Assembly: GCA_032629725.1 (NCBI GenBank)
Contig: JAFEVB010000004.1
Coordinates: 1,674,001 to 1,738,000, forward strand
DNA: 64,000 nt
Direction: 5' to 3'
Source of the DNA: Gremmenia infestans
Lineage: Eukaryota > Ascomycota > Leotiomycetes > Helotiales > Hamatocanthoscyphaceae
Below are positions 47,001 to 57,985 of this stretch, in pieces; position 1 is the stretch's first letter, and the number at the start of each line of letters is the position of its first letter. Position numbers and translations under genes: made by a program. A model generated the notes under the pieces. The model searched no databases. It was given only the letters and a program-made list of their open reading frames with translations, and had not been told where the DNA came from.

Positions 47001-47955
47001 GATCGCCTTCATGGAGTCCAAACCTGCAAGATTAGCCAGTGTAGCCAGCGTGGATGCCTGGACCTGGCTACAAGAAGATATCAAAGCTCTCAACCGGGAT
47101 GGCTTCAAGGGTCCCGTTTCAACCAACACCGACGTTGAAGGTTACTACGTCCCTAACAAATCCGGGTCTGCCCGTACCGAAGGGACCAAGAAAATTCTTA
47201 ATTCCGTTAAATCTCTATACTTGCCCCATCGAATCAAAGTCCAAAAAGCTCGAGAGGAACGTGAGGCACAGGCCACTAAAGCCGGTAGGGACTTTGTGGC
47301 CGAGGCAGCGGAAGCAGCCAAGGTCACCGCTGAGAAACTACTCGCCAAAGGCAACTCTCGAGCTAGTCGTGTCAATAATCGTCGCCTCGTGGCTGATATT
47401 TCGCTTCAGAAGCAAGCGCTGGGTGAGGATTCAGATGTTTTGCGGTTCAATCAACTCAAGAAACGTAAGAAGCCTGTCAAGTTTGCACGATCCGCCATCC
47501 ATAACTGGGGCTTATATGCCATGGAGAACATCCCAGTCAATGACATGATCATTGAGTATGTCGGTGAGAAGGTCCGCCAGCAAGTTGCCGATCTTCGAGA
47601 AATCAGTTATCTCAAGAGTGGCATCGGAAGCAGTTATCTCTTCCGTATCGATGAAAATACGGTGGTTGATGCGACCAAGAAAGGTGGAATTGCCAGGTTT
47701 ATCAATCACAGCTGCATGCCCAACTGCACGGCCAAAATCATTACGGTAGAAAAGAGCAAGCGAATCGTCATCTATGCATTACGCGATATCAAGATGAGTA
47801 AGTCCTAGTCCTCATACCTACATTCCCAAAGCACTGTTAACCATTCGATAGACGAAGAACTCACCTACGACTACAAATTCGAGCGTGAGATTGGGAGTAC
47901 GGACCGTATCCCCTGCCTCTGTGGCACAGTCGCTTGTAAAGGATTCCTCAACTAG
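44003..47955 (+). CDS. SET1: SET1, COMPASS histone H3K4 methyltransferase
   Basis: Three exons (44003-44662, 44728-47797, 47852-47955) give about 1,277 residues. The N-terminal 220 residues are Ser/Pro-rich. An RRM-like domain covers about 275-365 (QIVVTGFDPLYNFANLTTYF start). A second RNA-binding Set1 module follows near 460-520 (PYLFISKESVPI). Long charged stretches include a basic/acidic region at 560-900. The n-SET region lies at about 1,000-1,130. The SET domain (about 1,131-1,260) has HNWGLYAMENI, EYVGE, FINHSCMPNC and a Tyr-bearing ELTYDYKF. The post-SET segment CLCGTVACKG has CxCx4C. It methylates H3K4 at active promoters within COMPASS. The last intron splits the codon in DIKMNEEL. 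The ATG at 44003 is a good-context start, but the true one could lie upstream. Confidence 0.95.
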
Positions 47956-48689
47956 TATCTCTCTTCACGCTTGGGATTTGATTCGCAGACTTCTTATTTT
48001 CACGTTCTGGCGTTTGCATACCTGGCGAAACTGGATTCTTTTGTATTTTCTCAACGCGAACTGCATGCATTTCAGATGGGGTGGTTTGGTATTGGCGGAT
48101 GGGCTTGGGCAAAATTTAACTTGTACTCTCAACCCAGTGGCGTTGAATGACTCTTATCTTTGGGACAATGTGATGGCACGCGCTGCCATTTGACCGACAC
48201 AAATGGAGAGGAGCTAGGAATTTTTACTTGTATGAATAAGAGGCCTTAGTATTTGTGAGTCAGTAGTGGGCTGCTGACGCTGAGAGTGGGACGATTTAAT
48301 AGTTCTGCTGTTTGTGGACGGAAGGAATAGATCTTTTCGTGGCGCATAATCATGACTTTCTTGATGTGATTGCTTTCTTGTCATTCCGAGATTCCCTTGC
48401 ATCTCTTGCTCTCTTCTAATCTTGACGACGTAGTAAATTGCCCGTCCGCTCAAGTACCAACCACTCCTCTCTTCGCCCGACTCAAGCTCTCCGAACCAGA
48501 CCTAATATCCAACCATTAAATGCAAAACCCTCAATTTTTCCCTTCCCAAACGCCATATCTCAACAGGGTATCATGCAACCACGCCTCTCCCCTCCCCATC
48601 CCCATCCCCATCCCCACCTCACATGCACCTCCCATCTCCTCCCTTTTCCCCTCCATCGAGTCCCACATACTGCGGCTGTATTCCCATTC
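47956..48689. other. convergent 3' intergenic region
   Basis: About 730 bp between the SET1 and TRM112 stops. It includes the hexanucleotide repeat listed separately and otherwise looks like 3' flanks. Confidence 0.5.
48594..48616 (+). repeat. CCCCAT hexanucleotide microsatellite
   Basis: Nearly four tandem copies of CCCCAT. It is a simple-sequence repeat in the 3' flank of TRM112. Confidence 0.8.
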
Positions 48690-49208
48690 TCAAACTAAGT
48701 GATTCGGCAGCAAGAAATTCGCAATCCCCTCCTTAACCCTATACTCATGCCCACAATTCCCACACCGCAACATCCCCTCACTAATCTGCGTCTCCAGCAA
48801 CAGCGTGTGTAGTTCCCCCATCATCTTCTCGTCTGCCTCGAGTTCTTCTTTCGTGGGGGCTTGGGCGGGAAGTGTGGGAAATCCCAGCTACGCATTCATA
48901 ACATTCTTCGTTAGCTTTTTTCCCTCTCTATTTCCTTTCTTCTGTTTTTGTGCGGGGCTTGGAAATGGATTGGGGGGGGAAGGGAATGGGAGATGGGAGG
49001 AAAGAGGGGGAGGGGAGCTTACCTCGGAGGCAGTAGTCATCAGAGCAGCCCAATCGATCCTCGGTAGAACATTGTATATCAGCGCTGGATTCGCTTCGAT
49101 TGTATCGGAGACTAGCTCGCAGTCCTTGGGGTGGAGTGGGAAGGAAGCGGTGCTGGATTTGCAGGCTTTGACGGCGCAGGTGAGGAAGTTTAGGGTTAGG
49201 ACTTTCAT
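48690..49208 (-). CDS. TRM112: TRM112, methyltransferase-activating zinc protein
   Basis: Two exons (49208-49023, 48887-48690) give about 127 residues, near the 135 of yeast Trm112. It opens with MKVLTLNFLTCAVKAC, the family signature with one of the zinc ligands. NPALIYNVLPRIDWAALM is conserved. The C-terminus has LRCGNCGHEYRVKEGIANFLLP, holding the CxxC zinc pair. The protein stabilises several methyltransferases for tRNA, rRNA (Bud23) and release factor eRF1 (Mtq2). The intron is 135 bp, long for this window. It converges on SET1. Confidence 0.93.
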
Positions 49209-50989
49209 TGTCGCGTCGCAGGTATTTTTGATTATTCGCTCTCGGTTTAGGGAGTTGGGTGTCTTGAAATTGGAGAACTGAGAGCGAGGATGTGGTGGAG
49301 GCTTTGTTTGGAGGTTTGATGGCAATTGATGGTTGTTTAGAAAGATTTTTGGATATCGAGGTGGGGTTATGATTAGATTAGATGTCGGCGTTAAGATCTT
49401 CCGGGAACAAGTGGTGATGTCTCTCCCCTTTTTCATCTCAACTCTAGCTCGCTTAATTGACCAACCGATCAACTCCTGTTTGAAAAATGTGTATCTTCAT
49501 ATATTGAATTCACGACTTGATAGAGTCCTTGTAGCGTACTTCTTGTTCTGTCTACAATACCTTTGCCGAATATGGGTATATCATTGTTACAATCCTATGC
49601 CCGGCGGCGTAAGCTTCGAGGGACAAAGCAAAGCAAATTTCCTCATCTACGTACGTTCCTCCCCTGGCAAACACCAGGAAACGTCGAGAGTCGCGTATTT
49701 CTCAACCTATATAACATTATAAACGTACTTTCTAGATAAGAGTAGTTCATTTCATATGCTCAACTTCCAATTCCATGCCAGCAAGAGAAATGTTTACCCG
49801 ACGGACAAGATCTGACTCTTGCACTATCATGTGAATTAAAGTCGGAATACCGAAGTTGAGCCGTTGATTAACTTGCTATATATTTTAAAATAAGCAAAAC
49901 TTGTGTTACAAAATCAAGATTATCTTCCTGTTAGCAGGCCTTACAAACTAATTGCAAGTGCGGAGCCAATCCTCCGGGGTTCAAGGATAACAATAAGGCA
50001 TAGAAAGTTCATCCCTGATAATAGAGGCATCTATTGAATGGAGATCAACAATCTATAGGCAATTGCCGAGTGATTGCTCCATAAGCAGTGGCTGGTGTAG
50101 TAACTCAACTGAAAAGTTGGCTGCTCGAGTGCGTAGCCCAGTAGGGGTGAAGCTTAGCCGGCGCTTTCGAGGTGCCAGTTATCCTTGCTTGATGTGTCTT
50201 GATGCGCAATGAAAATGATAAGTTGCCCTCGCTTATCCTGCTAACTTATGTTGACTACTTTAGTAGAGATTACGATCTCTTTTGCTCTTTCTTTTCTTTT
50301 CTTTTCTGTTTTTCTCCTTATTACCAAAACTTATCCGCACTCGGCCAAGCGAGCATACGTCTCCATTTACTTTCCAATAGCCGAGCCTTTCACCTTCGTT
50401 GAAGCCTGTTCACACCCCGCTGATCAAGGGACATATGCATTATAGCTGATATAATCTTAACCATATTGGCTGTGGATTCCTAAAAGACGCGGTATCCGAA
50501 CATTGACGGTCGCCAAGCTATGATTACCTCACTTAAGAACTCCACCAGACAGTTTTAATACCAATTCTTGATTGAAGCACAATAGGTGTTATATGGCGGT
50601 TAGGCAAGAGATAAAGAAGAGTTATAAGATCTGATTATCTAGTTATCATACTAAAAAGTCAATAAAGAGTGGAGTTAACCGCTTAGAAATATATTTTATC
50701 TTTTATATATCATATCCCTATAAGGCTACTATCCGGCTTTCTATTTTGTAGACCCTTTAGGATTCACCTAGAGCTTGATAATCCTTAAAGAGACTAGCTT
50801 TTGCTTAGCAAAAAGCTGTATAGCATAAAGTGGATCATCTACTTTCCATCTCCATCGATCTGTGAATTGAATAAGTGATTATGCGCGGCCAAATATACTC
50901 TCCTTTTCTTACTAGATACCTCCTTCAGTCCGACACTCTATCACTCTGACTCCTACCTTCTATCCAAATTTCAAGCCAGCAAAGCTACC
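49209..50989. other. gene-poor AT-rich interval
   Basis: About 1.8 kb with no supported gene. A CTTTT pentamer repeat lies at about 50,291-50,306. 50,560-50,860 is strongly AT-rich with TA-rich words, the look of mutated repeat DNA (RIP-like). A pyrimidine-rich leader precedes the next gene at 50,910-50,989. Confidence 0.5.
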
Positions 50990-52656
50990 ATGGCTAGCCA
51001 CCAGCGATCCTCTGCGCTTCCTTCAGCAGATACGACCAACATCGATATGCTCAGCTCCGATGTCCCAAACACACCCACAGAGAACCGATCGCAGCGCCGT
51101 TTCCCTCGTCAGCACTTCCCTTCAGCTAGCTCTACCGTTGCGATATCTGCGACTACCAACCAAGAGAGCGAGGTGGAGGTTTTATACGAGGATTACAGAG
51201 CCACTCGCAAAGTTATACCCGTTTTTGGTAGCAATGAAGAAAAAGACAGATATGACTGTCTGAAAATTGGAGAATTCAACCTCTGGCGAGCATTCACAAT
51301 CTGGGTTCATTGGCTGGAACATGGGAAGTTCGCGGCTCGTGTCACAGTTGAGATCAAGAATCAACTTCTCGAACTGTGCAAATTCCTCAATCTCTTCAAT
51401 GAGGAAGAAGAAGGAACCTTCGAGCAAGCATTCATCCAGGCATTCAAGGACAAACGCGAAGCTGGGTCCAAATATCCTGAAGCTAAAGATGACCCGATGA
51501 ACAAGTTTACCTCGAGTTTAGGAGCAAGCCGCCCGAAGAAGAAAGATGGCTCTCTATCTCATGTGAGATTCTTTCCGTTTATCGACAAGGACTTTGAATG
51601 GTACGTTATATCAACCCATCATTTAATGATTCGAAAGCCTAAAATTCAAACAGGGAGTCTTACAAGAACATAATCCACGTTCATTTCGTACTTGGTCCGC
51701 GAGACCCAAGCGAGCCTCTAGGGAAATCCAAAATCGACCGCATCCGTTTGCGCGAAAGATTCTTTTTAGATAACTCACCAATCTTGGGCGAGCTCATTAT
51801 TGCCGCAAGACGTACCCTGATTGTAGCGAATTACATCTACGACCCCGCTATCACCGACGCCAACTCACGTATGACCGCCAACCACCTTGGCCAGTACGAC
51901 AAGATTATCTATTGGGAGACGTTGTTGCTGGCCGCCAAAAAGTACTATCGCAGTAACGAGGCTGTTGAGCTGTTGAAGCTGGGAGATAGCCGGTTTGGAT
52001 TTGAAGGCCTGGAGACGTTGTGCAGGTATGAGCGCAGTGGCACCATTCGGGTGATGTCGTCTCGGTCGAAGGCCATGGCCCTTACTGTTGGCAGACTCTT
52101 GAAATTGGACGAGTCCGCAGATTATGGCTACATGGAGAAGTTAGAGGCAGTACAAGTGTCGGACGCTATGAGCAATGCCCCAGAGCTGCAGCATGATGCT
52201 TCCGGAAGACCGTCAATGAATGCAGATCCCGTCCGCGAGAACAGAAAGCCAGCGAGGAACCTCAGGCCACGCAATGCGAATACCGTCGAGTCAGACGCGG
52301 CACAGAGACTCTCTATGGATGCAAATGTTGGTGGGGGAGATGAGCTGCCCGTCAAGACTGCCAAGGTGGAGATCATATCGAACCCAATCCAAAAGAGTTC
52401 TAGGAAAGCCAAAAGAGCGAATGCCAAGGCAGGAAAAGTACTAGAGCCAATGTCCAAGAAGCGTTCGACACACAACGCGGGATTCGTCGAAGAGGAGACA
52501 AAGCCAACAAAAAAAGTCAAAACATCTGAAGCAAGTGTTTTTGGGCAAGTTGCGGCATGGAGAACTGTCCGGTTGGTGGAGAAAAGTACATTCTGGAAAG
52601 ACGGCAGCAATATTGCGGGTTCTGGATATTCGGACATTTGGAAAAGCGAGTTTTGA
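50990..52656 (+). CDS. unrecognised fungal protein, paralog family member A
   Basis: Two exons (50990-51600, 51654-52656) give about 537 residues. I do not recognise the family. Residues 1-60 are Ser/Thr-rich and disordered. A helical N-terminal domain (about 62-200) has FTIWVHWLE, a VTVEIK strand or helix and EEGTFEQAFIQAF. The intron splits a Trp codon at 204 (phase 2). A second domain (about 205-370) has HVHFVLGPRDP, YDKIIYWETLLLA (285-297) and ALTVGRLLKLD. The C-terminal 170 residues are Lys/Arg/Ser-rich with likely nuclear localisation words (KSSRKAKRANAK, SKKRSTHN, TKKVKTSE), ending in a short conserved-looking IWKSEF. A related gene at 58,863-60,751 shares the key motifs and the intron phase. 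Function unknown; a nuclear protein is inferred from the tail. Confidence 0.75.
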
Positions 52657-53629
52657 ATAGGGATATATACTGCTAGAGTCTTGCTACCTACTCTTTCTGT
52701 ATGGCTCTTCGAGTACTTCTCAGTCGAGCACTTAGTCATTCTACATACATGCCGGCGAATCTGGATATTTGTAAAGTAGCATTGAAGCCCTTATTTCTCT
52801 GCTTTTGACCTACATAGAAATGAAATGTCTCTCATATCAAAATCAAAATAGTAACATCCACTTGAACGTTACCTAGGACTAATGGGGAAATCAAGACCCC
52901 TGATATCATGTGGACGCATAATAATATTCCAGCGTCCTGTTTTTTCTAAGTACCTGCTTGAAAAGGGGGGCGGAACGTGGCGGAACGTATGCACCTACTG
53001 AAATACCATAAAAATTTATACACGTACCTTGAAAAATACTGCAAAATTATTCCCATATATTTTGCTCACCCTGAGAGCGGTGCCGGTGCACCCTACCCTG
53101 TATTTAAGCGAGCCTCAGATCCTCTCCCCTTTTCATACCCAGATGATACCTGAATATAGGTAGTAATAGATCGTAGATGACCTGGTATGCAGGATACATT
53201 AGCGTGACACTAAGAAGGGGAGGCCCTGAGGATACATGTGAGGGATACACGTGACCAAGAGAGAGCTTGGGTATAGATATAGAGTGGCGAGTGAGTGAGG
53301 TTGATTGAAGAATGGTATATTGCTAGTTGATGGGAGGTGGAAGTGGAAGTGGATGTGATCAGTCGGATGATTAAAAAATTGATTGGATGTGAGATGGTAT
53401 CAAGAACTATAATACTACCTTCTAGAAGAATACAGAGACGGGGTTGGTGATGCAAGGCGATTGTCATAGCTTTCTTCAACGATCCCTTGCTGTCAATTTC
53501 TTTCCAATGTCAATGTGTATTGCCAAGGGAGACTGCGGCTTTATGAAGTGTCGATCAATTACATGGGTAAATCTTGGAACGAAAGCGTAGAGAAAGGGAA
53601 GCTGGATTGAAAAATTCGTAACTGTATAT
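52657..53629. other. intergenic region
   Basis: About 970 bp without a supported gene. It holds the 3' flanks of the neighbours. AT-rich with a GGGGGGCGG run near 52,970. Confidence 0.5.
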
Positions 53630-53851
53630 TCATGCCATGCTTTTCTCCGTAAACTTGCTGCCTTTTCCCTTTTTGCTATTCATCCGAATATAAACCGCAA
53701 CGCAACCTAAAATGACTGCCAAAAAGAGACTCTTTTGCAGGATGCTGAAGCCCTCAACCTGAGTGGTATCAACCTCGGCCTCGCCAACAACAGGGATCGC
53801 TGCAATGGTGGTAGCAGCAGCAGCCGGGGGAGCAGTCTCGGACTCGCTCAT
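53630..53851 (-). CDS. small single-pass (tail-anchored type) membrane protein
   Basis: A single exon of 73 residues. An acidic, Ala/Pro-rich N-terminus with a VEGFSILQK stretch precedes one membrane helix (SLFLAVILGCVAVYI) and a basic end (RMNSKKGKGSKFTEKSMA). A short C-terminal basic tail after a single helix suits an ER or mitochondrial outer-membrane tail-anchored protein. Similar small proteins appear widely in filamentous fungi, but I do not know a function. Its start lies 111 bp beyond the cyclophilin stop on the same strand. Confidence 0.6.
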   Translation of the reverse strand: MSESETAPPAAAATTIAAIPVVGEAEVDTTQVEGFSILQKSLFLAVILGCVAVYIRMNSKKGKGSKFTEKSMA

Positions 53852-53962
53852 CCCGGGTTGAAATTCGGCATATCCGTATTCGTCATCTGTACGCGCGAAC
53901 AGACAGACGAATCAGCAAGTCCAATTGACAATGAAAAGCGACAGCGAGGCTAGGAGAGTACT

Positions 53963-54686
53963 TTATAGCTCGACGTGGATACCTTCTTCTGGCACTGGCA
54001 ACTCTCCGCTCTTTGTGATCTTGACGGGTTTGATGGGCTTGTCGCCTTGTCCCTTGGGTACTCCCTCGATCGCCTTGACGATTTCGTAGCCCTCGAGGAC
54101 CTCGCCGAATACGACGTGCTTGCCGTCGAGATGACTATTTCATAGTTAGCAGTGTTTGAAAAGAAACTGAAGTTGTTACTGACCCTGGGGTGGATGTGGT
54201 GATGAAGAATTGAGAGCCATTGGTGTCCCTTCCGGCGTTGGCCATGCTGAGAAGACCGGTCTTGGAGTGCTTCAACTTGAAGTTCTCATCTGGGAACTTG
54301 TTGCCGTAGACTATACAATATCAGTATATATCCAATTGCACTTGTTGATTGCACGTACTCGACTTTCCTCCAGTGCCATCACCCTTTGTGAAATCACCTC
54401 CCTGAATCATAAAGTTTGAGATAACACGGTGGAAGGTAGATCCCTCGTATCCAAAGTCATTCTCGCCAGTAGCCAAAGCTCTGAAGTTCTCGGCGGTCTT
54501 TGGGACAGTCTTGCCATAAAGACCCATTACAATGCGACCCATAGGTTCGTCGCCATGGCTAACATCGAAGTACACCTTGTGGGTGATTTTGGGGCCTTTG
54601 ACAGCTTGGGCCGTCTGGGCAAAGAAGACAAAGGTAACGGTGAGGATGAGTAGTACAGAGACTACGAACCGGTGGATGGTGAACAT
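53963..54686 (-). CDS. ER/secretory cyclophilin (peptidyl-prolyl isomerase B)
   Basis: Three exons (54686-54359, 54310-54184, 54134-53963) give about 208 residues. A signal peptide of about 24 residues (leucine/valine/phenylalanine core ending in AQTAQA) targets the ER. The cyclophilin domain is complete: FHRVISNFMIQGGDFTKGDGTGG with the catalytic Arg, then the FPDENFKLKHSKTGLLSMANAG block with GSQFFITT, and the HVVFGEVLEGYE segment. The family speeds proline isomerisation in folding proteins and is inhibited by cyclosporin. The protein ends in HVEL, a plausible HDEL-type retention variant. Donor of the second intron is GTCAGT. It is divergent from the uS13m gene. Confidence 0.93.
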
Positions 54687-54925
54687 CTTGACGGCAATTC
54701 GGAGATTTTCGAGGGTTTGTGGTGTTATTGTAGAAGGTTTGTAGAACCTCAATTGAAGAGGGGGAAGTTGACGCTCTGGTCGTTTCGGATAGGTGTTGAT
54801 TACAACTAGCGCCACGGTCACGTGCTCGTGGGGTCCGTGCGATATCTCAACGACATCTGTAGTTTTTGGCGGAGAAACAGCTCTAGCAGAGTATTTGCAG
54901 CTTCAATTGCTTCATTTCCGTCACA
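54687..54925. promoter_or_regulatory. bidirectional promoter, cyclophilin / uS13m
   Basis: 239 bp between divergent starts. A TCACGTG-type E-box word lies at about 54,819-54,825, a sequence bound by Cbf1-like bHLH factors in fungi. Activity here is inferred. Confidence 0.45.
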
Positions 54926-55434
54926 ATGGTAAGAAACAGCTTCTAATGGTATCTCTGCACATGCGCTGATGTTCATAGGTCTTCATACTAGGGATTAATT
55001 TCCCGGAAAACCGGTTAATCAAGGTTCGCAGCTTCTGCACGCCAGTTCAACCTCAACCTAACATTTGCTCTAGAAATCCCTACAAACATTCTATGGCATC
55101 GGCCACCAACACTCCTCCCGTATCCTGGCAAGACACTCTATCATCCCCACGCAGAGACTCGGTGGCATTTCCGCGAAGACAATCTCTGCCATCACAGCCG
55201 AGCTCTCGGGCATGACGATCGAGACGGACCTGCGGAGGAAGATGCAAGATAACATCCGTCGCTTGAGGGACATGGGTAGTTATAGGGGGAGGCGGCATGC
55301 TATGGGTTTGCCGGTGAGAGGGCAGAGGACGAGGAGTCAGGTACGTTTGTCATATTTGTGGGCATGTTTGACCGTGCTAACCATGGTAGATCTTGACGGC
55401 GAGAAAGCTGAATAGGGTGGAAAGGCACAACTAG
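54926..55434 (+). CDS. mitochondrial ribosomal protein uS13m (SWS2-like)
   Basis: Four exons (54926-54928, 54979-55023, 55074-55340, 55390-55434) give about 119 residues. The first exon is only the ATG. The protein reads MVFILGINF, then YGIGHQHSSRILARH, LSGMTIETDLRRKMQ and the highly conserved RDMGSYRGRRHAMGLPVRGQRTRSQ word set of bacterial-type S13, ending KLNRVERHN. It belongs to the head of the mitochondrial small subunit and contacts the P-site tRNA and intersubunit bridges. The short N-terminus gives no obvious cleavable presequence, as is common for the fungal protein. Donor of intron 2 is GTTCGC, weak. Frame is kept throughout. Confidence 0.92.
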
Positions 55435-56007
55435 AGAGAGCTCGGAGGGACGATTGTAAAACATGGAAGGTTGCATTCTTGGCGTCAGATGTGGGATGTA
55501 AAGTACAGGTAGACATCAATAGAAAGATTACCCTCCAGGCAGTGCGCCATTGTGATCTAGTAATGTCCTTGATGTTACCTCTTGATGTGCGTGTTGTTGT
55601 CTACCCCTACTGCTAATGATGTCTATTTGTTCGCCTGATTTTCGTGTTGACCTCTTGCGTTACTGCTTTATCTATCCTTCAATTGCCCCTGCACAGCTGT
55701 TATGAATTTGAGTGATCCAGTTGCTGAAGACGCAAGTTGGCTTTCTTGACTATTGATGTGATCGCGTGATAAATCTCCGTCTAGTGAAGTTGGAAGTAAC
55801 GCATGCTAGCACATTGTACTGGTCCTCATAGAAGGTATCGATCCATTGCTGTAAATATGTAGAATGCGCATCACCTTATGCGATGAATGCAGGCACATCC
55901 CACACGCATAAAATTCCAAATCCCAAGAACGCCACTGTTGAATCTATTGCCTTTGCCCCAATATCACACTGCGTAAATTCTCCCTCTCAGATGTTTCCAC
56001 ACAAGCT
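55435..56007. other. convergent intergenic region
   Basis: About 570 bp between the uS13m stop and the next minus-strand stop. No gene or repeat seen. Confidence 0.5.
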
Positions 56008-56937
56008 TCATCCTCGAGCCTCCCATTTCCCGCTCTTAGACACTTTGGTCGCCAGCCTCTTTGTCACCTGCGTCTGCATTTGCTGTTTCAATGAACCCGA
56101 AGGGGGAGTCTTCCCACTGTTCCTGTTCGCCCTGCACACCGCGACAATTTCAGGAGCTCGTTTTGGCGCCCTTGCATTTGGCTTTGCCATACTTTTCGAC
56201 TTCGTCGCCAGTTCGGGTTCGTATTCCTCGTCATCATCAGCATCTTTCCACTCAGGCCATGCCTCATCATCCACGTTGCGCTTTCGCTTCCTCTTGATAG
56301 CCGTACCCTGTCCGACTTTCTTCGCAGCAGTGTTTCTCTCTCTCTTCAGCGGCATCTCCATAACCAGCTTGTCGTTCCGTCCCGCATCAGACTTAACCAT
56401 TGTCTCAGAAGCACGCGCATCCTCATCCCTATTCACTATCCCTCTCAACTCCTGCCTCTTCCTGAGCAAAAATTCCCTCTCCTCCCCCACCTCTAGCCCA
56501 ACCCTCTCCCTCTCCTTCACCGCAAACTCGCTCAGTATAAATGGACACTCCCAGATCCCTGGATCAGGGGCTGTCCCAGTTTCAGCTTTAATGCGTGCGG
56601 ACTCGGCTTCTTGAGTGCGGACGATGGAGCCGTAAATGCGGACTTGGTCGAGCAGCCAGCATTGTTGGCGTAGAGAGTCGATGGTTTCCTGCTCGGGGGA
56701 GGGTGGGGAGGGGTGAATGCGCTGGAGGGTGTCAAATGTTGTTTGTAAGGGGGAGCAAATAGGCGCTGCTTCAGCTTGGCGCTCGAGGACGAGAGGTATA
56801 GCCTTGGTCTGATCAGTTGATGAGGGTATGTCAGCTTCATTCTTCGTACTCCGTGCTGGAGAGTTGACTGCGCTGGTTATCGGGCTGCTGAGAATTTCTT
56901 CGAACTTGCGTCTTAGGCAATTCCATGCTTGCGCCAT
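56008..56937 (-). CDS. unrecognised basic nuclear-type protein
   Basis: A single exon of 309 residues. I do not recognise it. The N-terminal half is helical (MAQAWNCLRRKFEEIL, then ETIDSLRQQCWLLDQVRIYGSIVRTQEAESARIKAE, seen here as separate helices) with coiled-coil character. The C-terminal third is rich in Lys/Arg with possible nuclear localisation (AIKRKRKRNVDDE) and an acidic patch (DADDDEEYEPE). The composition suits a nuclear or chromatin-associated protein. The opposite strand shows a long Ser-rich frame at the same place that is antisense noise. Confidence 0.6.
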   Translation of the reverse strand: MAQAWNCLRRKFEEILSSPITSAVNSPARSTKNEADIPSSTDQTKAIPLVLERQAEAAPICSPLQTTFDTLQRIHPSPPSPEQETIDSLRQQCWLLDQVRIYGSIVRTQEAESARIKAETGTAPDPGIWECPFILSEFAVKERERVGLEVGEEREFLLRKRQELRGIVNRDEDARASETMVKSDAGRNDKLVMEMPLKRERNTAAKKVGQGTAIKRKRKRNVDDEAWPEWKDADDDEEYEPELATKSKSMAKPNARAPKRAPEIVAVCRANRNSGKTPPSGSLKQQMQTQVTKRLATKVSKSGKWEARG

Positions 56938-57408
56938 GGTTGGTTCTGTAAAGGGAAGGGTGTGTATTCTTATCGAGGCGATAGCAAATGGGTTGTTTGA
57001 TGTTGAGAGTTGACGGTTTGCTTGATGTTAAGATTGATTGCCTTGCTGACTTGTGAAAACTGTTGTACATTCACTGCGAGTCGATGCGATCAGCTCCGCC
57101 TTCATTCGTTAGCGAGTCTATCAAGTGCTTTGAAGCAGACGTTGTTCAAAGCTGCACTGCGCGAGCCTCTAAAGCTTTGCGTGTTCTTTCTCCTTGCTAA
57201 ATGATTTGTTTGCCGGATGCTAGGGTTGGAGGGCAAGTTCCTGGTTGAAAGGCCAGGCTACCTTTTGACCCGACATACAATTCAATGCTGCAATTCATAT
57301 AATTAAAGATTCCTGGAAGCCGAGGTGGCCCCGTTCAAAGCTAGCAGTATATGAATTGAAATAAGCACAAACTTGAAACAAATTTTACCGAAGTCACTAG
57401 ATAAGAGT
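56938..57408. other. intergenic region
   Basis: About 470 bp upstream of the minus-strand gene. It holds that promoter; nothing else is recognised before the tandem repeat. Confidence 0.45.
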
Positions 57409-57985
57409 AAACATAAAAGCATGGATACTTAAGGAGATTGGCGTCCGTGTTGGCCTTCAATTGCCCTCGGAGATTCCTGTGGCCGAGAGGTGAAGGTGAC
57501 CAAACTGAGCTGATGTTGATGTCGTGTGCCCACGCCGCATCAATGCCGCGCAGTTGCCCTTAAGCTTCGACGTGCTAGTTGCTCTATCTACCTTCAAGAG
57601 GGTGCGGCGAACATTAAAGCATAGATGTTGAGGAGATTGGCATCCGTGTGGCCTGTAATTGCCTGCGGAAATCCCATGACCGAGAGGTCAGGGTGACCAA
57701 ACTGAGCTGATGTTAATGTTGTGTGCCCACGTGGCATTAATGCTGCGCAGTTGCCCTCAACTTTCGAGGTGCTAGTTGCCCCACCTTCCCGGCGCGGTGA
57801 ACATTAAAGCATAGATCTTGTGGCCATTGGCGTCCGTGGGCCTTTCATTGCCCGCGGAAATCCTGTGGCCAAGAGGTCAGGCTGACCAAGCTGAGCCTGA
57901 TATTGATGGTCGTGTTGCCCGCGTTATTGTCGATGCCGCTCAGTTAGCTACAAGTTTCGAGGTGCTAGTTACCACGTCGGCCCAT
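57409..57985 (+). repeat. three-copy diverged tandem repeat, unit 187-200 bp
   Basis: Three head-to-tail copies: 57409-57608, 57609-57798 and 57799-57985. Shared words include ACATTAAAGCATAGAT, GAGGTCAGG-GTGACCAAACTGAGC, and TTTCGAGGTGCTAGTT. Copies differ by many transitions and a few indels. Differences such as CGC versus TGG/TGC at CpG/CpA sites are compatible with RIP or cytosine deamination. No open frame is conserved across copies. It lies upstream of paralog B. Confidence 0.85.

Noticed and set aside
46413..47129. Minus-strand 238-codon Ser-rich frame
   Set aside because: It is antisense to the acidic/Lys-rich part of SET1; Ser-rich antisense frames arise from GAT/GAG codons. No start context or family.
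48594..48616. CCCCAT repeats as telomere-like sequence
   Set aside because: Fungal telomeres are usually TTAGGG/CCCTAA; four CCCCAT units within a gene-rich region are a plain microsatellite.
55883..56614. Plus-strand 243-codon Ser/Phe-rich frame
   Set aside because: Antisense to the basic nuclear-type protein at 56,008-56,937, which has more natural composition and a good start.
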